DNA of 64,000 bases from Halomonas ventosae (GTDB lineage Bacteria; Pseudomonadota; Gammaproteobacteria; Pseudomonadales; Halomonadaceae), in contig NZ_SNZJ01000023.1 of the NCBI RefSeq assembly GCF_004363555.1, positions 1 to 64,000 on the forward strand, written 5' to 3'. The translations under genes were made by a program, and so were the position numbers. Positions within the stretch are counted from its first letter, which is position 1. Each line of letters opens with the position of its first letter. A model generated the notes under the pieces. The model saw only the letters and a program-made list of their open reading frames with translations, made no database searches and was not told the DNA's origin. Shown in pieces: positions 40,267 to 50,069 of this stretch.

Positions 40267-43043
40267 CGTGCGTCCTCCTGATTCTGGTGGCTGTCGTTGT
40301 CGCCGCCCGCGGCCTCGCCGGAGGGGCGGAACAGGCGCAGCCGGTTGGCATTGCTGACCACGGTGATCGAGGAGAGCGACATGGCGGCCCCGGCGATCAT
40401 CGGCGAGAGCAGGGTGCCGGTGACGGGGTAGAGCACCCCGGCGGCGATGGGAATACCGAGGGTGTTGTAGCCGAAGGCACCCACCAGGTTCTGCTTGATG
40501 TTGCGCAGGGTGGCCCGGCTGATCTCGATGGCGGCGGCCACGCCGTGCAGCGAACCACGCACCAGGGTGATGCCGGCGCTCTCGATGGCCACGTCGGTGC
40601 CCTGGCCGATGGCGAAGCCCACATCGGCCCGGGCCAGGGCCGGGGCGTCGTTGATGCCGTCGCCCACCATGCCCACGATCTCGCCCTCGGACTGAAGGCG
40701 CTCGATCTCGGCGTGCTTGTCCTCGGGCAGGAGTCCCGCCCGGAAATCGTCGATGCCGACCTCCCGGGCGATGGCGGCGGCGGTATGCGCGTTGTCGCCG
40801 GTGAGCATCACCACCTTGAGGCCGTCGGCCTGCAGGCGCTTCACTGCGGCGATGGTGTCATGACGCAAGGGGTCACTGATGCCGAAGAGCGCGGCCAGCC
40901 GGCCATCCACCGCCAGGTAGACCACGGTGCGCGCCTTCTCCTCCAGCTGGCCGGCAATGTCACGGCCTCTGGACAGGTCGATGCCGGCCTCCTGAAGCAG
41001 GCGAGCGTTGCCCAGCAGCAGCGCCCTGCCGTCGGCGGAGGTCGCCTTGACCCCGCCGCCGGTGACGGTGTCGAAGTCCCGGATCTCGCCGGGCTCGGCC
41101 TGCCGCTCTTCCGCGTGGGTCATCAGGGCGGCCGCGAGGGGGTGCTCGGAGCCGCGCTCCAGGGCCGCCACCAGGCCCAGCATGTCCCGCTCGTCGCCCT
41201 CGAGCACCTCCGATTCCGTCACCTCCGGCTTGCCCTCGGTCAGGGTGCCGGTCTTGTCCACCACCAGGGTGGTGAGCTTGCTGGCAGTCTGCAGGGCATC
41301 GCCGCTTCTCACCAGCACGCCATGCTCGGCCGCCTTGCCCACACCGATCATCGTGGAGATCGGCGTGGCCAGGCCCAGGGCGCACGGGCAGGCGATGATC
41401 AGCACCGTGGTGGCGGTGACCAGCATATGGATCACCCTTGGCTCGGCACCGAAGTTGAACCAGGCCAGGGCGGTGATCACGGCGATGATCATCACCGAGG
41501 GCACGAAGACGCTCGACACCTTGTCGGCCAGCTGGCCGATGGGCGGGCGGGAGTTCTGGGCGCTGGCCACCTGCTCGGTGATCTGGCCCAGGCGGGTGTC
41601 AGCACCGACGCGCGTTGCAAGATAGATCAGCGATCCCTTGCCGTTGACGGTCCCCGCGCTGACCTCGTCGCCCTCGCCCTTGGCCACCGGCAGGGGTTCG
41701 CCGGTCAGCATGGACTCGTCGATATGGCTCTGTCCCTCGGTCACCTCGCCGTCCACCGGCAGGCGCTCGCCGGGGCGCACGCGGATGCGGTCGCCCTCGC
41801 GCACCTCGTCGATCTCGACCTCGCGCTCCTCACCGTCGCGGATCACCCGCGCGGTGCGGCTCTGCAGGTCGAGCAGCCGCTTGAGGGCATCGCTGGTCCG
41901 GCCCCGCGCGCGCAGCTCCAGGGCATTGCCCAGGAGCACCAGGCCGATGATCATCGCCGAGGCCTCGAAGTAGATGCCCCGGGCCACCTCGGGCAGCCAG
42001 GGCCCGACGGCCACCACCGCCATGGAGTAGAGCCAGGCGGTGCCGGTGCCCATGGCGATCAGGGTATCCATGTTGGCCTGGTGGTGGCGGAAGTTCTTCC
42101 AGGCATTGACGAAGAAGTGGCGGCCCGGGAACACCATCACCGCCAGCGTCAGCAGGCCGATCGCCAGCCAGTAGAGTCGCCCGGTCCCCACGGGGTGGGG
42201 GTGGAAGACGAACATGCTGGCCATCAGCGGCACGGCCAGGGCCAGCGACCAGGCACTCCCCTTCTGGCGGCGGCGATAGTCCCGCTCGTCACGCTCGGCG
42301 CGGGCCTGCTCGGCCTCGCGCATGTCGACGATGGGCTCGGCACCGTAGCCCACGTCCTCCACGGCACGGACCAGGGCATCCGGGTCGGCGCTGCCGCGCA
42401 CCTGGGCGGTATGGGTGCCGAAGTTGACCTCCGCGCCGACCACGCCGGGCGTGCGCTCCAGGGCCTGCTGGACGCTCTTCACGCAGCTGGCGCAGGTCAT
42501 GCCGCTGATCGACAGCCGGCGGGTCGTGGCGCGCGCGCCGCTCTCTTCCGTCTCTGGGGCCTTGTCCTGCTCGGGCGCCGCCTCGGTGGATGGGCGCTCG
42601 GGCTCTTGCGCGGGGGCGGGCTCGCCAGCCTGCGACGCGCGAGTGGCCGGGTAGCCGGCCTGTTCCAGCAGCCGGTCCAGGGTGGCGCCCGCCAGGGCCG
42701 ACTCCACCTCCAGGCGCTTCTCGTCGGGGAAGCCGACAACCTCGGCCTTCGGGTCCTCGGCCTGGATCGCCTTGCGCATCCTGCCCACGCAGCCCTGGCA
42801 GCTCATGCCCGGCACGTTGCGCTCGTGGCGGCGCTGTCCGGCGGCCGGGTAGCCGGCCTCGGCCAGCGCCTCGTCCAGGGCCTCATCGGCCAGGGTGGTG
42901 GTGACCTCCAGGCGTTTCTCGGAGGGGGTGCCTGTGACCTCGGCCTGCGCGTCCCGGGCCTGGATGGCCCGGCGCATGGTGGCCACGCAGCCCTGGCAGT
43001 TCATGCCGGGCACCTGGCGTTCCAGGGGCTGTCTGGCGTTCAT
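40263..43043 (-). CDS. copA: Copper-exporting P1B-type ATPase with three metal-binding domains
   Basis: The 926-residue protein has three N-terminal HMA domains with GMNCQGC, GMSCQGC and GMTCASC, the first two nearly duplicated. Eight membrane helices are expected. CPC lies in [11 protein letters not shown] near residue 552, the phosphorylation site DKTGTLTEG near 596, and the nucleotide domain has a HP motif (SEHPLAAAL) and [12 protein letters not shown]. It pumps Cu(I) from cytoplasm to periplasm. The start overlaps the cueR stop (ATGA), and the stop overlaps the microprotein start. The operon cueR-copA-microprotein is autoregulated. Confidence 0.96.
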   Translation of the reverse strand: MNARQPLERQVPGMNCQGCVATMRRAIQARDAQAEVTGTPSEKRLEVTTTLADEALDEALAEAGYPAAGQRRHERNVPGMSCQGCVGRMRKAIQAEDPKAEVVGFPDEKRLEVESALAGATLDRLLEQAGYPATRASQAGEPAPAQEPERPSTEAAPEQDKAPETEESGARATTRRLSISGMTCASCVKSVQQALERTPGVVGAEVNFGTHTAQVRGSADPDALVRAVEDVGYGAEPIVDMREAEQARAERDERDYRRRQKGSAWSLALAVPLMASMFVFHPHPVGTGRLYWLAIGLLTLAVMVFPGRHFFVNAWKNFRHHQANMDTLIAMGTGTAWLYSMAVVAVGPWLPEVARGIYFEASAMIIGLVLLGNALELRARGRTSDALKRLLDLQSRTARVIRDGEEREVEIDEVREGDRIRVRPGERLPVDGEVTEGQSHIDESMLTGEPLPVAKGEGDEVSAGTVNGKGSLIYLATRVGADTRLGQITEQVASAQNSRPPIGQLADKVSSVFVPSVMIIAVITALAWFNFGAEPRVIHMLVTATTVLIIACPCALGLATPISTMIGVGKAAEHGVLVRSGDALQTASKLTTLVVDKTGTLTEGKPEVTESEVLEGDERDMLGLVAALERGSEHPLAAALMTHAEERQAEPGEIRDFDTVTGGGVKATSADGRALLLGNARLLQEAGIDLSRGRDIAGQLEEKARTVVYLAVDGRLAALFGISDPLRHDTIAAVKRLQADGLKVVMLTGDNAHTAAAIAREVGIDDFRAGLLPEDKHAEIERLQSEGEIVGMVGDGINDAPALARADVGFAIGQGTDVAIESAGITLVRGSLHGVAAAIEISRATLRNIKQNLVGAFGYNTLGIPIAAGVLYPVTGTLLSPMIAGAAMSLSSITVVSNANRLRLFRPSGEAAGGDNDSHQNQEDAR

Positions 43044-43483
43044 CGGGTCTCCTCGCCGGTCTCGTGGCCGGCAGTGAGCGGTTCGGGAAAGCTCTCGATC
43101 AGGCGGCAGAGGCTGTGGCCGTCGGGGGTGCCATCGGGCATCTCCTCCCAGGCGGCCAGGGCCTGCTCCATGCGCGAGGCCAGGGATTGCAGCTCGCGGA
43201 TCCGTTCCCGGATCTGCGGCAGCCGGCTGGCCAGCAGGTCGCGCACCATGGGGCAGGGCGAGTCGCCATGGTCGGCATGGTCCAGGATGTCGCGGATCTC
43301 GGCCACGCCGAAGCCCAGGGTGCGGGCCCGCTGGATGAAGCGCAGCCGGTCCAGGTCACCCTGCCCGAACAGCTGGTAGCCGTTCTCGGGATGGCGCTCG
43401 GGATGCAGCAGCCCCTCGCGGGTGTAGTGGCGCACGGTCTCGGCGGTGACGCCGGCCAGGCGTGCCAGTTCGCTGACCTTCAT
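43040..43483 (-). CDS. cueR: MerR-family copper-responsive regulator CueR
   Basis: The 147-residue protein has the MerR wing-HTH ([20 protein letters not shown], then [20 protein letters not shown]) and a dimerisation helix. The ligand region has one cysteine in [11 protein letters not shown] and a second in HSLCRLIES; the pair may bind Cu(I), but spacing differs from the E. coli CueR C-terminal loop (C112/C120). ZntR/CadR-like sensing cannot be excluded, but coupling to a CPC copper ATPase supports copper. It is the first gene of its own operon, which is unusual against divergent cueR/copA in E. coli. Confidence 0.88.
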   Translation of the reverse strand: MKVSELARLAGVTAETVRHYTREGLLHPERHPENGYQLFGQGDLDRLRFIQRARTLGFGVAEIRDILDHADHGDSPCPMVRDLLASRLPQIRERIRELQSLASRMEQALAAWEEMPDGTPDGHSLCRLIESFPEPLTAGHETGEETR

Positions 43484-43514
43484 GGTGGGGCCTCTCGGGG
43501 ATGTCATGGCGCAA

Positions 43515-43545
43515 GTGTAAAACCCTTGGGTTACCCATAGGTCAA
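43515..43545 (-). promoter_or_regulatory. MerR-type promoter and operator of cueR-copA
   Basis: On the minus strand TTGACC (43540-43545) and TTACAC (43515-43520) are separated by a 19-base spacer, longer than the usual 17, the signature of MerR-regulated promoters. The spacer holds an imperfect palindrome, ACCTATGGG-taa-CCCAAGGGT (43522-43542). Transcription would start about 25-30 bases before the cueR ATG. Confidence 0.82.
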
Positions 43546-43651
43546 GGGGCAGTGTAACCGCGCCGGCCACGGTGAGCATGAATTACCTAAGTCGATGAAA
43601 GTTCAAGGAATGAAACGTGCGTGCGACCAAAGTATTAGCATTTTTCGTTTT

Positions 43652-43665
43652 CAAACGGCCGTTTG
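43652..43665. promoter_or_regulatory. PsrA/FadR-type operator upstream of fadL
   Basis: CAAACGGCCGTTTG is a perfect 14-bp palindrome that fits the Pseudomonas PsrA consensus, (G/C)AAAC-N2-4-GTTT(G/C), with N4. It lies in an unusually AT-rich stretch about 100 bases before the fadL start. PsrA is a TetR-type repressor relieved by long-chain fatty acids, matching a fatty acid uptake gene. The regulator gene is not in the window. Confidence 0.7.
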
Positions 43666-43763
43666 TGCTTGATCCCGGGTGGAGGATTCGCAAACACTGC
43701 GGGTACGCCAGAACGTTCCATGACAAGCACCCAGCATCACTTACCCGAAAGGATGTCGAGCCC

Positions 43764-45113
43764 ATGCACAACAAGTTCAACAAGCTCTCCCTCGCCGTGG
43801 CCATCGCCTCCACGGCGCTGATCGCCAGCCAGGTCTCCGCCTCCGGCTTCCAGGTCCGCGAGCAGAGCGCCAAGACGCTGGCCAACGCCCTCTCCAACGC
43901 CGCCGCGGGGGCCGAGGACGCCAGCTTCATGGCCTACAACCCGGCCGCCATCGGCAATATCGACGGCAATCAGGTCGCCGGCGGGGTGGCCTATATCGAT
44001 GCCAATTTCGAGTTGCAGGATGAGAGCGCATCCAGTGTCTTCGGAGTGCCCTATACCTCCGATACCTCCAGCCAGGGGGGGGAAAGTGCTGTGGTGCCGA
44101 GCTTTGCGGCCAAGACGCAGCTGAACGAGCAGTTCGACCTGGGCCTGGCCATCTATGCGCCCTACGGGCTCTCCACCAAGTACGACAAGGACTGGATCGG
44201 CCGCTACCACGCCGTGGAGACCGAGCTCACCACCATCGACTTCCAGCCGACCCTCAACTACCGGGCCACCGAGCGCCTCAACCTGGCGGTGGGACTGCGG
44301 GCGCAATATGCAGATGCCACGCTTTCTAATGCAGTAGACACTGCGACAATTGGTGCTCTAAGGGTTGCTGCGGGTGGAGGAAATCCTGCCAGCACTGCCG
44401 CTGGAGCAGGACAGGCGGATGGCTTTGCCGAGGTGACCGGTGACGATTGGGGCTATGGCTATACGCTTGGTGCACTCTTTCAGGCCACCGATCAGACTCG
44501 CCTGGGGATCAGCTATCGTTCGGAAATCGATCTGACCCTGGAAGGTGAGGTGGACTACAGCTCTGATAACCCTCTGGTGGCAGCAGGCCTGCCGGATGAC
44601 CAGAGCGGAACCGCTGACTTGACCACCCCGGCCAACCTGAACCTGGGTATCTATCACCAGCTGACCGATCGCCTGGCGCTGATGGCCAACGCCGAGTGGA
44701 CCGAGTGGAGCAGCTTCGACGAGCTGGTGGTCGAGTTCGAGGATGGCACGGACAGCTCGACCACCGAGAACTGGGACGATACCTGGGCCTTCTCGGTGGG
44801 CGCCAACTATGCGCTGACCCCGCAGTGGCTGCTGCGTGCCGGCCTGGGCGTGGACGAGAGCCCGGTGCCGAGCGCCGAGTTCCGCACCCCGCGGGTGCCG
44901 GATGCCGATCGCCAGTGGGCCACGCTCGGCGCCACCTGGATGCCCAGCCCGGAGCTCGGCATCACTGCCGGCTACATGCATGTCTTCGCCGATGATGGCG
45001 ACATCGACCAGCAGGCGACCTTCGAGAACGAGAACGCGACCAAGGGCAACCTCTCGGGGACCTACGAGGTCTCGGCGGATGTCTTCGCCCTCTCGGTGGA
45101 CTATCGCTTCTGA
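43764..45113 (+). CDS. fadL: Outer membrane long-chain fatty acid transporter, FadL/OmpP1 family
   Basis: The 449-residue protein has a signal peptide (cut at VSA, near residue 27) and then the FadL N-terminus SGFQVREQSAKTLANALSNA, with the plug and the NPA box in FMAYNPAAIG. It ends in an aromatic residue (VDYRF), as outer membrane barrels do. Substrates are long-chain fatty acids or other hydrophobics. Codons from about 44304 to 44640 (residues about 181-292) use many A/T third bases, unlike both flanks, and cover predicted loops, suggesting recombination. GAAAGGA precedes the ATG. Confidence 0.93.
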   Translation: MHNKFNKLSLAVAIASTALIASQVSASGFQVREQSAKTLANALSNAAAGAEDASFMAYNPAAIGNIDGNQVAGGVAYIDANFELQDESASSVFGVPYTSDTSSQGGESAVVPSFAAKTQLNEQFDLGLAIYAPYGLSTKYDKDWIGRYHAVETELTTIDFQPTLNYRATERLNLAVGLRAQYADATLSNAVDTATIGALRVAAGGGNPASTAAGAGQADGFAEVTGDDWGYGYTLGALFQATDQTRLGISYRSEIDLTLEGEVDYSSDNPLVAAGLPDDQSGTADLTTPANLNLGIYHQLTDRLALMANAEWTEWSSFDELVVEFEDGTDSSTTENWDDTWAFSVGANYALTPQWLLRAGLGVDESPVPSAEFRTPRVPDADRQWATLGATWMPSPELGITAGYMHVFADDGDIDQQATFENENATKGNLSGTYEVSADVFALSVDYRF

Positions 45114-45138
45114 GCATCTTTACACGCGCCTGACCTCG

Positions 45139-45160
45139 AGACCCGGCTTCGGCCGGGTCT
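45139..45160 (+). terminator. Intrinsic terminator of fadL
   Basis: AGACCCGGC-ttcg-GCCGGGTCT, a perfect 9-bp stem with a stable UUCG tetraloop, followed by TGTCGTCT; 26 bases after the stop. Confidence 0.85.
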
Positions 45161-45311
45161 TGTCGTCTCGGGTCGGGTCCCGGCGGTCTGATGGATGCGA
45201 CGGGGGGGCCGTTTCGCTACAATAGGCGCCTTTTCCGTGCCGTCGGGGTCCTGGCATCGCGCCAGCGCTGCGGCGGCCGTCTTTCCACTGCAGATTCAGG
45301 CGAGCGAGCCC

Positions 45312-46410
45312 ATGCTGGAAACCAACCCGATTCACCACCTGATCAAGGACCTGTCTGAGCGGACAGACGTCCTGAGGGGGTATCTTTGACTATGCCGAAA
45401 AGAAGGATCGGCTAGAGGAAGTCACCCGCGAGCTCGAGGACCCCGACGTCTGGAGCGACCCGGACAATGCCCAGAAGCTCGGCAAGGAGCGGGCGACGCT
45501 GGAGGCCATCGTGGCCACCATCGACGAGCTCGACCAGGGGCTCGGCGACAGCCGCGACCTGCTCGAACTCGCCGAGATGGAGGAGGACGAGGGCACCGTC
45601 GCCGAGGTCCAGAAGGAGCTCGAGGGGCTGCAGGCCAGCCTCGAGAAGCTCGAGTTCCGGCGCATGTTCTCCGGCGAGATGGACGAGAACAACGCCTATC
45701 TCGACATCCAGGCCGGCTCCGGCGGCACCGAGGCCCAGGACTGGGCCAACATGCTGCTGCGCATGTACTTGCGCTGGGCCGAGCACCACGGCTTCAAGGC
45801 CGAGATCATCGAGGTCTCCGCCGGCGAGGTGGCGGGCATCAAGTCGGCCACCGTGCACATCCAGGGGGAGTACGCCTTCGGCTGGCTGCGTACCGAGACC
45901 GGCGTGCATCGCCTGGTGCGCAAGAGCCCCTTCGACTCCGGCGGCCGTCGGCATACCTCCTTCGCCTCGGTGTTCCTCTCGCCGGAGGTGGATGACAGCT
46001 TCGAGGTCGAGATCAACCCCTCGGACCTGCGCACCGATACCTACCGCTCCAGCGGTGCCGGCGGGCAGCACGTCAACACCACCGACTCGGCGGTGCGCAT
46101 CACCCACGAGCCCACCGGCATCGTGGTGGCCTGCCAGAGCCAGCGCAGCCAGCACGCCAACCGCGACTTCGCCATGAAGCAGCTCAAGGCGAAGCTGTGG
46201 GAACACGAGATGCAGAAGCGCAACGCGGCCAAGCAGGAGGCCGAGGACTCCAAGGCCGATATCGGCTGGGGCAGCCAGATCCGCTCCTATGTGCTGGATG
46301 ACCAGCGCATCAAGGACCTGCGCACCGGCGTGCAGTCGAGCAGCTGCGACAAGGTGCTGGACGGCGATCTGGACCAGTTCATCGTCGCCAGCCTCAAGCA
46401 GGGCCTCTAG
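45312..46410 (+). CDS. prfB: Peptide chain release factor 2 (programmed +1 frameshift)
   Basis: RF2 is encoded as 45312-45386 joined to 45388-46410, 365 residues. The first frame has 25 codons and ends at an in-frame TGA (45387-45389). Translation continues in the +1 frame as [20 protein letters not shown]. The protein shows the anticodon-like SPF tripeptide in [11 protein letters not shown], which reads UGA/UAA, and the GGQ motif in [14 protein letters not shown] that triggers hydrolysis. RF2 autoregulates by frameshifting when scarce. lysS follows, as in E. coli. Confidence 0.97.
45375..45390 (+). promoter_or_regulatory. prfB frameshift site
   Basis: AGGGGG (45375-45380) acts as an internal Shine-Dalgarno, followed by TAT CTT TGA C. 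The slippery CTT and the UGA read by RF2 itself are identical to the E. coli arrangement, including spacing. This is the reason the gene looks interrupted. Confidence 0.97.
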
Positions 46411-46508
46411 TCCTGCCGCTCCTGGCGGGGCGATGGGCCCCGCCGTGGCGGCGCTCCTCCCCCGTCGCCGTTTTCCCGCCCCAGCCCAACTTGATGACAG
46501 GTAGTGAT

Positions 46509-48059
46509 ATGGCCAACGAGAGCCCCTCAGCGGATAGCCCGCAGAACGACGAGAACCGCCTGATCGCCGAGCGTCGTGCCAAGCTGGCGGCGCGCCGCGC
46601 GCGTGCCGCCGAGAGCGGCCAGAGCGCCTTTCCCAACGACTTCCGCCGCGACAGCCTGGCCGCCAAGCTGGCCGACGAGCTCGGCGACCGGGAGAAGGCC
46701 GACCTGGAGGCCCTGGACCGCCGTGCCGCCGTGTCCGGGCGGATCATGCGCAAGCGCGGGCCCTTCATCGTCATCCAGGACCCGTCCGGGACGATCCAGC
46801 TCTACGTCGACAAGAAGGGGCTGCCGGCCGAGGTGCTGGAGGACGTCAAGGGCTGGGACATCGGCGACATCGTGGCGGCCCGGGGGCCGGTGCACAAGTC
46901 GGGGAAGGGCGACCTCTACGTGATGATGGTGGAGGCCAAGCTGCTCACCAAGAGCCTGCGCCCGCTGCCCGACAAGTTCCACGGCCTCACCGACATGGAG
47001 GCGCGCTACCGCCAGCGCTACGTCGACCTGATCATGAACCCCGACTCGCGCAAGGTGTTCGAGACCCGCGCCGGGGTGATCAGCGCCATGCGCCGCTTCT
47101 TCGAGGATCGCGGCTTCATGGAGGTGGAGACCCCCATGCTGCAGCCGATTCCCGGCGGCGCCACGGCACGCCCCTTCGTCACCCACCACAACGCGCTGGA
47201 CATCGACATGTACCTGCGCATCGCGCCGGAGCTCTACCTCAAGCGCCTGGTGGTGGGCGGCTTCGAGCGGGTCTTCGAGATCAACCGCAACTTCCGCAAC
47301 GAGGGGCTCTCCACCCGCCACAACCCCGAGTTCACCATGATCGAGTTCTATCAGGCCCACGCGGACCACAACGACCTGATGGACCTCACCGAGGAGATGC
47401 TGCGCAGCGTGACCCGCAAGGTGCTGGGCACCACCACGGTGGTGAATACCGTGCGCAGCGGCGAGGGCGAGGTGCTGGAGACCTTCGAGTATGACTTCGG
47501 CCAGCCCCTGCGGCGGATCACGGTGTTCGATGCCATCCTCGAGTTCAACCCCGAGATCCATGCCGAGGCCCTGGCCGACGAGGCCGCCGCGCGCCAGATC
47601 GCCGAGCGCCTGGACATCGACGTCAAGGATGGCTGGGGGCTGGGCAAGGTGCAGATCGAGATCTTCGAGAAGACGGTGGAGCACCGCCTGCAGCAGCCCA
47701 CCTTCATCACCGAGTACCCCACCGAGGTGAGCCCGCTGGCGCGGCGCAAGGACGCCAACCCCTTCGTCACCGAGCGCTTCGAGTTCTTTGTCGGCGGCCG
47801 CGAGATCGCCAACGGCTTCTCGGAGCTCAACGATGCCGAGGACCAGGCCGAGCGTTTCCGCGCCCAGGCCGCGGAGAAGGAGGCCGGCGACCTGGAGGCG
47901 ATGTACTACGACGCCGACTACGTGCGGGCGCTGGAGGTCGGCCTGCCGCCCACCGCCGGCGAAGGCATCGGCATCGACCGGCTGGTGATGCTGTTCACCG
48001 ACAGCGCCTCCATCCGCGATGTGCTGCTCTTTCCGGCGATGCGCCCCGAGGTAGAGTGA
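46509..48059 (+). CDS. lysS: Lysyl-tRNA synthetase, class II
   Basis: The 516-residue protein has an OB-fold anticodon domain ([20 protein letters not shown]) and a class II catalytic core with motif 1 ([20 protein letters not shown]), motif 2 ([20 protein letters not shown]) and motif 3 ([20 protein letters not shown]). Upstream in-frame TTG/ATG codons at 46491-46494 are possible; the ATG at 46509 gives the normal start. It directly follows prfB. Confidence 0.97.
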   Translation: MANESPSADSPQNDENRLIAERRAKLAARRARAAESGQSAFPNDFRRDSLAAKLADELGDREKADLEALDRRAAVSGRIMRKRGPFIVIQDPSGTIQLYVDKKGLPAEVLEDVKGWDIGDIVAARGPVHKSGKGDLYVMMVEAKLLTKSLRPLPDKFHGLTDMEARYRQRYVDLIMNPDSRKVFETRAGVISAMRRFFEDRGFMEVETPMLQPIPGGATARPFVTHHNALDIDMYLRIAPELYLKRLVVGGFERVFEINRNFRNEGLSTRHNPEFTMIEFYQAHADHNDLMDLTEEMLRSVTRKVLGTTTVVNTVRSGEGEVLETFEYDFGQPLRRITVFDAILEFNPEIHAEALADEAAARQIAERLDIDVKDGWGLGKVQIEIFEKTVEHRLQQPTFITEYPTEVSPLARRKDANPFVTERFEFFVGGREIANGFSELNDAEDQAERFRAQAAEKEAGDLEAMYYDADYVRALEVGLPPTAGEGIGIDRLVMLFTDSASIRDVLLFPAMRPEVE

Positions 48060-48134
48060 TCGGGGCCGGAAGTGTTGGTAAGGGGCGGCCCGAGCACCCA
48101 TAATGGCTGTCGTTTCGACGTCGAGGAGACCGTG

Positions 48135-48521
48135 ATGAAACTGCTCAACCGCTCCGCCCTGAGCGTCAGGCCGACCCGGCACTTCGTGGACTGGATCAAT
48201 GCGCTCGAACCCACCATGGAGGGGGACGACCTGACCCTGGCCGACGTCGAACGCGAAAGCACCGTCTACCTGATCCCGGAGATGGACGCGCCCGAGGCCC
48301 TGGAGGCCTTCGTGCGCGAGCGCTACCTCGAGATCCTGGAGACCGAGCTGCGCGCCTGGGAAGAGGACGAGCGCCAGTGGCCGGAAGCCCTGGACTGGGC
48401 GCTCTTCCAGCGCTTCCTGCAGGTCGAGCACAGCTATCTGGCCATCGACCTCGACGACGAGGCGGCGCTGGAGATCTCCGAGGTGGATGACGCCCTGCTC
48501 CTGGAGACGGACCAGGACTGA
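48135..48521 (+). CDS. Conserved acidic hypothetical protein
   Basis: The 128-residue soluble acidic protein begins MKLLNRSALSVRPTRHFVDW. It contains a VYLIPEMDAPEALEAFVRER segment and many Glu/Asp/Trp residues (ELRAWEEDERQWPEALDW). The start at 48135 has GGAG upstream. I do not recognise a domain. A short protein of this type follows lysS, followed by a terminator, suggesting a monocistronic or lysS-linked gene. Confidence 0.75.
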   Translation: MKLLNRSALSVRPTRHFVDWINALEPTMEGDDLTLADVERESTVYLIPEMDAPEALEAFVRERYLEILETELRAWEEDERQWPEALDWALFQRFLQVEHSYLAIDLDDEAALEISEVDDALLLETDQD

Positions 48522-48545
48522 CCCTCCTGCCCGACAGCGCCCATG

Positions 48546-48569
48546 GGAAACCGGCTTCGGCCGGTTTCC
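48546..48569 (+). terminator. Intrinsic terminator
   Basis: GGAAACCGGC-ttcg-GCCGGTTTCC, a perfect 10-bp stem with a UUCG loop between the hypothetical gene and the MFS gene. Confidence 0.8.
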
Positions 48570-48599
48570 GCGTTATGGACCCCGAGTGATGGAAGCAGG

Positions 48600-50024
48600 A
48601 TGAGCCGACTCTTCGATTCACGCCCCGGCGACGACGGCCTGCCGGGCCCCGAGCGCCGTCTGGCGGTACTGGCGCTGATCCTCGGGACCCTGATGGCGGT
48701 GGTGGACACCACCATGGTCAATATCGCGCTGCCCTCCATGGCGGCCGACCTCGGGGTCTCCGCGTCCCGGGTGGTGTGGGTCACCAACCTCTTCCAGGTC
48801 GTCTGTGCCGCCTTCCTGCTGGTCTTTGCCGCCCTCAGCGAGCTGGTCAGCCGTCGGCGTCTCTATGCTGCCGGGGTGGCGCTTTTCACCCTGGCGGCTC
48901 TGGGCAGTGCCCTGGCGCCGGACCTGGAGACCCTGCTGCTGTTCCGTGCCCTGCAGGGCCTCGGCGCCGCGGCGACCCTCTCCATCGGCCCGTCGCTCTA
49001 TCGCTCGATCTTCCCCTCGCGGCTGCTCGGCAGCGCCCTGGGGCTCTCCGCCCTGGTGGTGGCCGGTGGCTACGCCGCCGGACCGACCCTCGGGGGGCTG
49101 GTGCTCTCCGTGGCCAGCTGGCCGTGGCTGTTCGCCCTGCATGTACCGCTGGGGCTCTGCGCCTCCTGGCTGGCCTGGCGGGCGCTGCCCCGGGAGGCGG
49201 GGCGGCGCGACGGTTTCGACTGGCGTGGCGCGCTCTGTTCGGTGGCCATGCTGGCCGGGCTCTTCCTCGGCCTGGACGGCGTCGGCCACGGGGCGCCGGC
49301 CTGGCAGGTGCTCGCCTGGCTGGCGCTGAGCCTGCTCAGTGCCGTGCTCTTCCTGCAACGCCAGCGCCGGGCCCGCCACCCGCTGCTGCCGCTCTCGCTG
49401 TTCACCGAGCGACGCTTCACGCTGGCGGTCTCGGCCTCGGGGCTGGCCTTCGTCGGCCAGGGCCTGGCCTTCGTGGCGCTCTCCTTCCTCTACCAGCAGG
49501 AGATGGGCTTCACGCCGCTGGAGACCGCCTGGATGTTCACCCCCTGGCCGCTGGCGATCATGCTGGTGGGCCCCCTGGCCGGGCAGCTGGCCGACCGGGT
49601 CAACCCCAGCCTGCTCTCCAGCGGTGGCCTGGTGCTGCTGCTGCTGGGCCTCGCCGCCCTGGCCGGGCTCGATGCCGGGGCCGGCGTGGTGGACAGCCTG
49701 TGGCGCACGGCGCTCTGCGGGCTGGGCTTCGGGCTCTTCCAGCCCCCCAACAACCGCGAGATGATGGCCAGCGTCCCCCGCGAGCGCAGTGCCAGGGCCT
49801 CCGGCGTGATGAGCACCACCCGCACGGTGGGCCAGTCGCTGGGCGTGGCGCTGGTGGGCGCCTTCCTGGCCGCCGGGGCGCCGGTGCAGGCGACCCTCTG
49901 GGCCGGGGCGGGAGCCTGCGTGCTGTCGCTCGCGGCGAGCCTGGGGCGGGTATCGCTGGCCGGGCGGGCCCAGCGCGAGGCGCGGCGAGCCGAGCCGCTG
50001 CGGGCGTCGTCTGACCCGGACTGA
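48600..50024 (+). CDS. MFS transporter, DHA2 (14-helix) drug-efflux type
   Basis: The 474-residue protein has the DHA2-like motif LMAVVDTTMVNIALPSMAAD in helix 1, the loop motif A-type region SELVSRRRLYAAG, the antiporter motif C pattern (GYAAGPTLGGLV), and many hydrophobic helices. EmrB and similar pumps expel hydrophobic drugs by proton exchange. No periplasmic adaptor (EmrA) or regulator lies adjacent, so the substrate is unknown. The ATG at 48600 has AGCAGG upstream; a longer frame to 48543 includes the terminator and is rejected. Confidence 0.9.
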   Translation: MSRLFDSRPGDDGLPGPERRLAVLALILGTLMAVVDTTMVNIALPSMAADLGVSASRVVWVTNLFQVVCAAFLLVFAALSELVSRRRLYAAGVALFTLAALGSALAPDLETLLLFRALQGLGAAATLSIGPSLYRSIFPSRLLGSALGLSALVVAGGYAAGPTLGGLVLSVASWPWLFALHVPLGLCASWLAWRALPREAGRRDGFDWRGALCSVAMLAGLFLGLDGVGHGAPAWQVLAWLALSLLSAVLFLQRQRRARHPLLPLSLFTERRFTLAVSASGLAFVGQGLAFVALSFLYQQEMGFTPLETAWMFTPWPLAIMLVGPLAGQLADRVNPSLLSSGGLVLLLLGLAALAGLDAGAGVVDSLWRTALCGLGFGLFQPPNNREMMASVPRERSARASGVMSTTRTVGQSLGVALVGAFLAAGAPVQATLWAGAGACVLSLAASLGRVSLAGRAQREARRAEPLRASSDPD

Positions 50025-50069
50025 AGGCGTACAATGGCCCCATCACTCATCCAGCATCGGAACCCCGAC

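Noticed and set aside
40287..43379. A 1030-codon open frame on the plus strand across copA
   Set aside because: It is the antisense of copA. High GC makes long antisense frames common here; composition is Gly/His/Gln-rich and shows no domain.
45312..45400. prfB looks broken by an early stop codon
   Set aside because: The stop is the programmed RF2 frameshift site with the exact AGGGGG-TAT-CTT-TGA-C context; the gene is functional.
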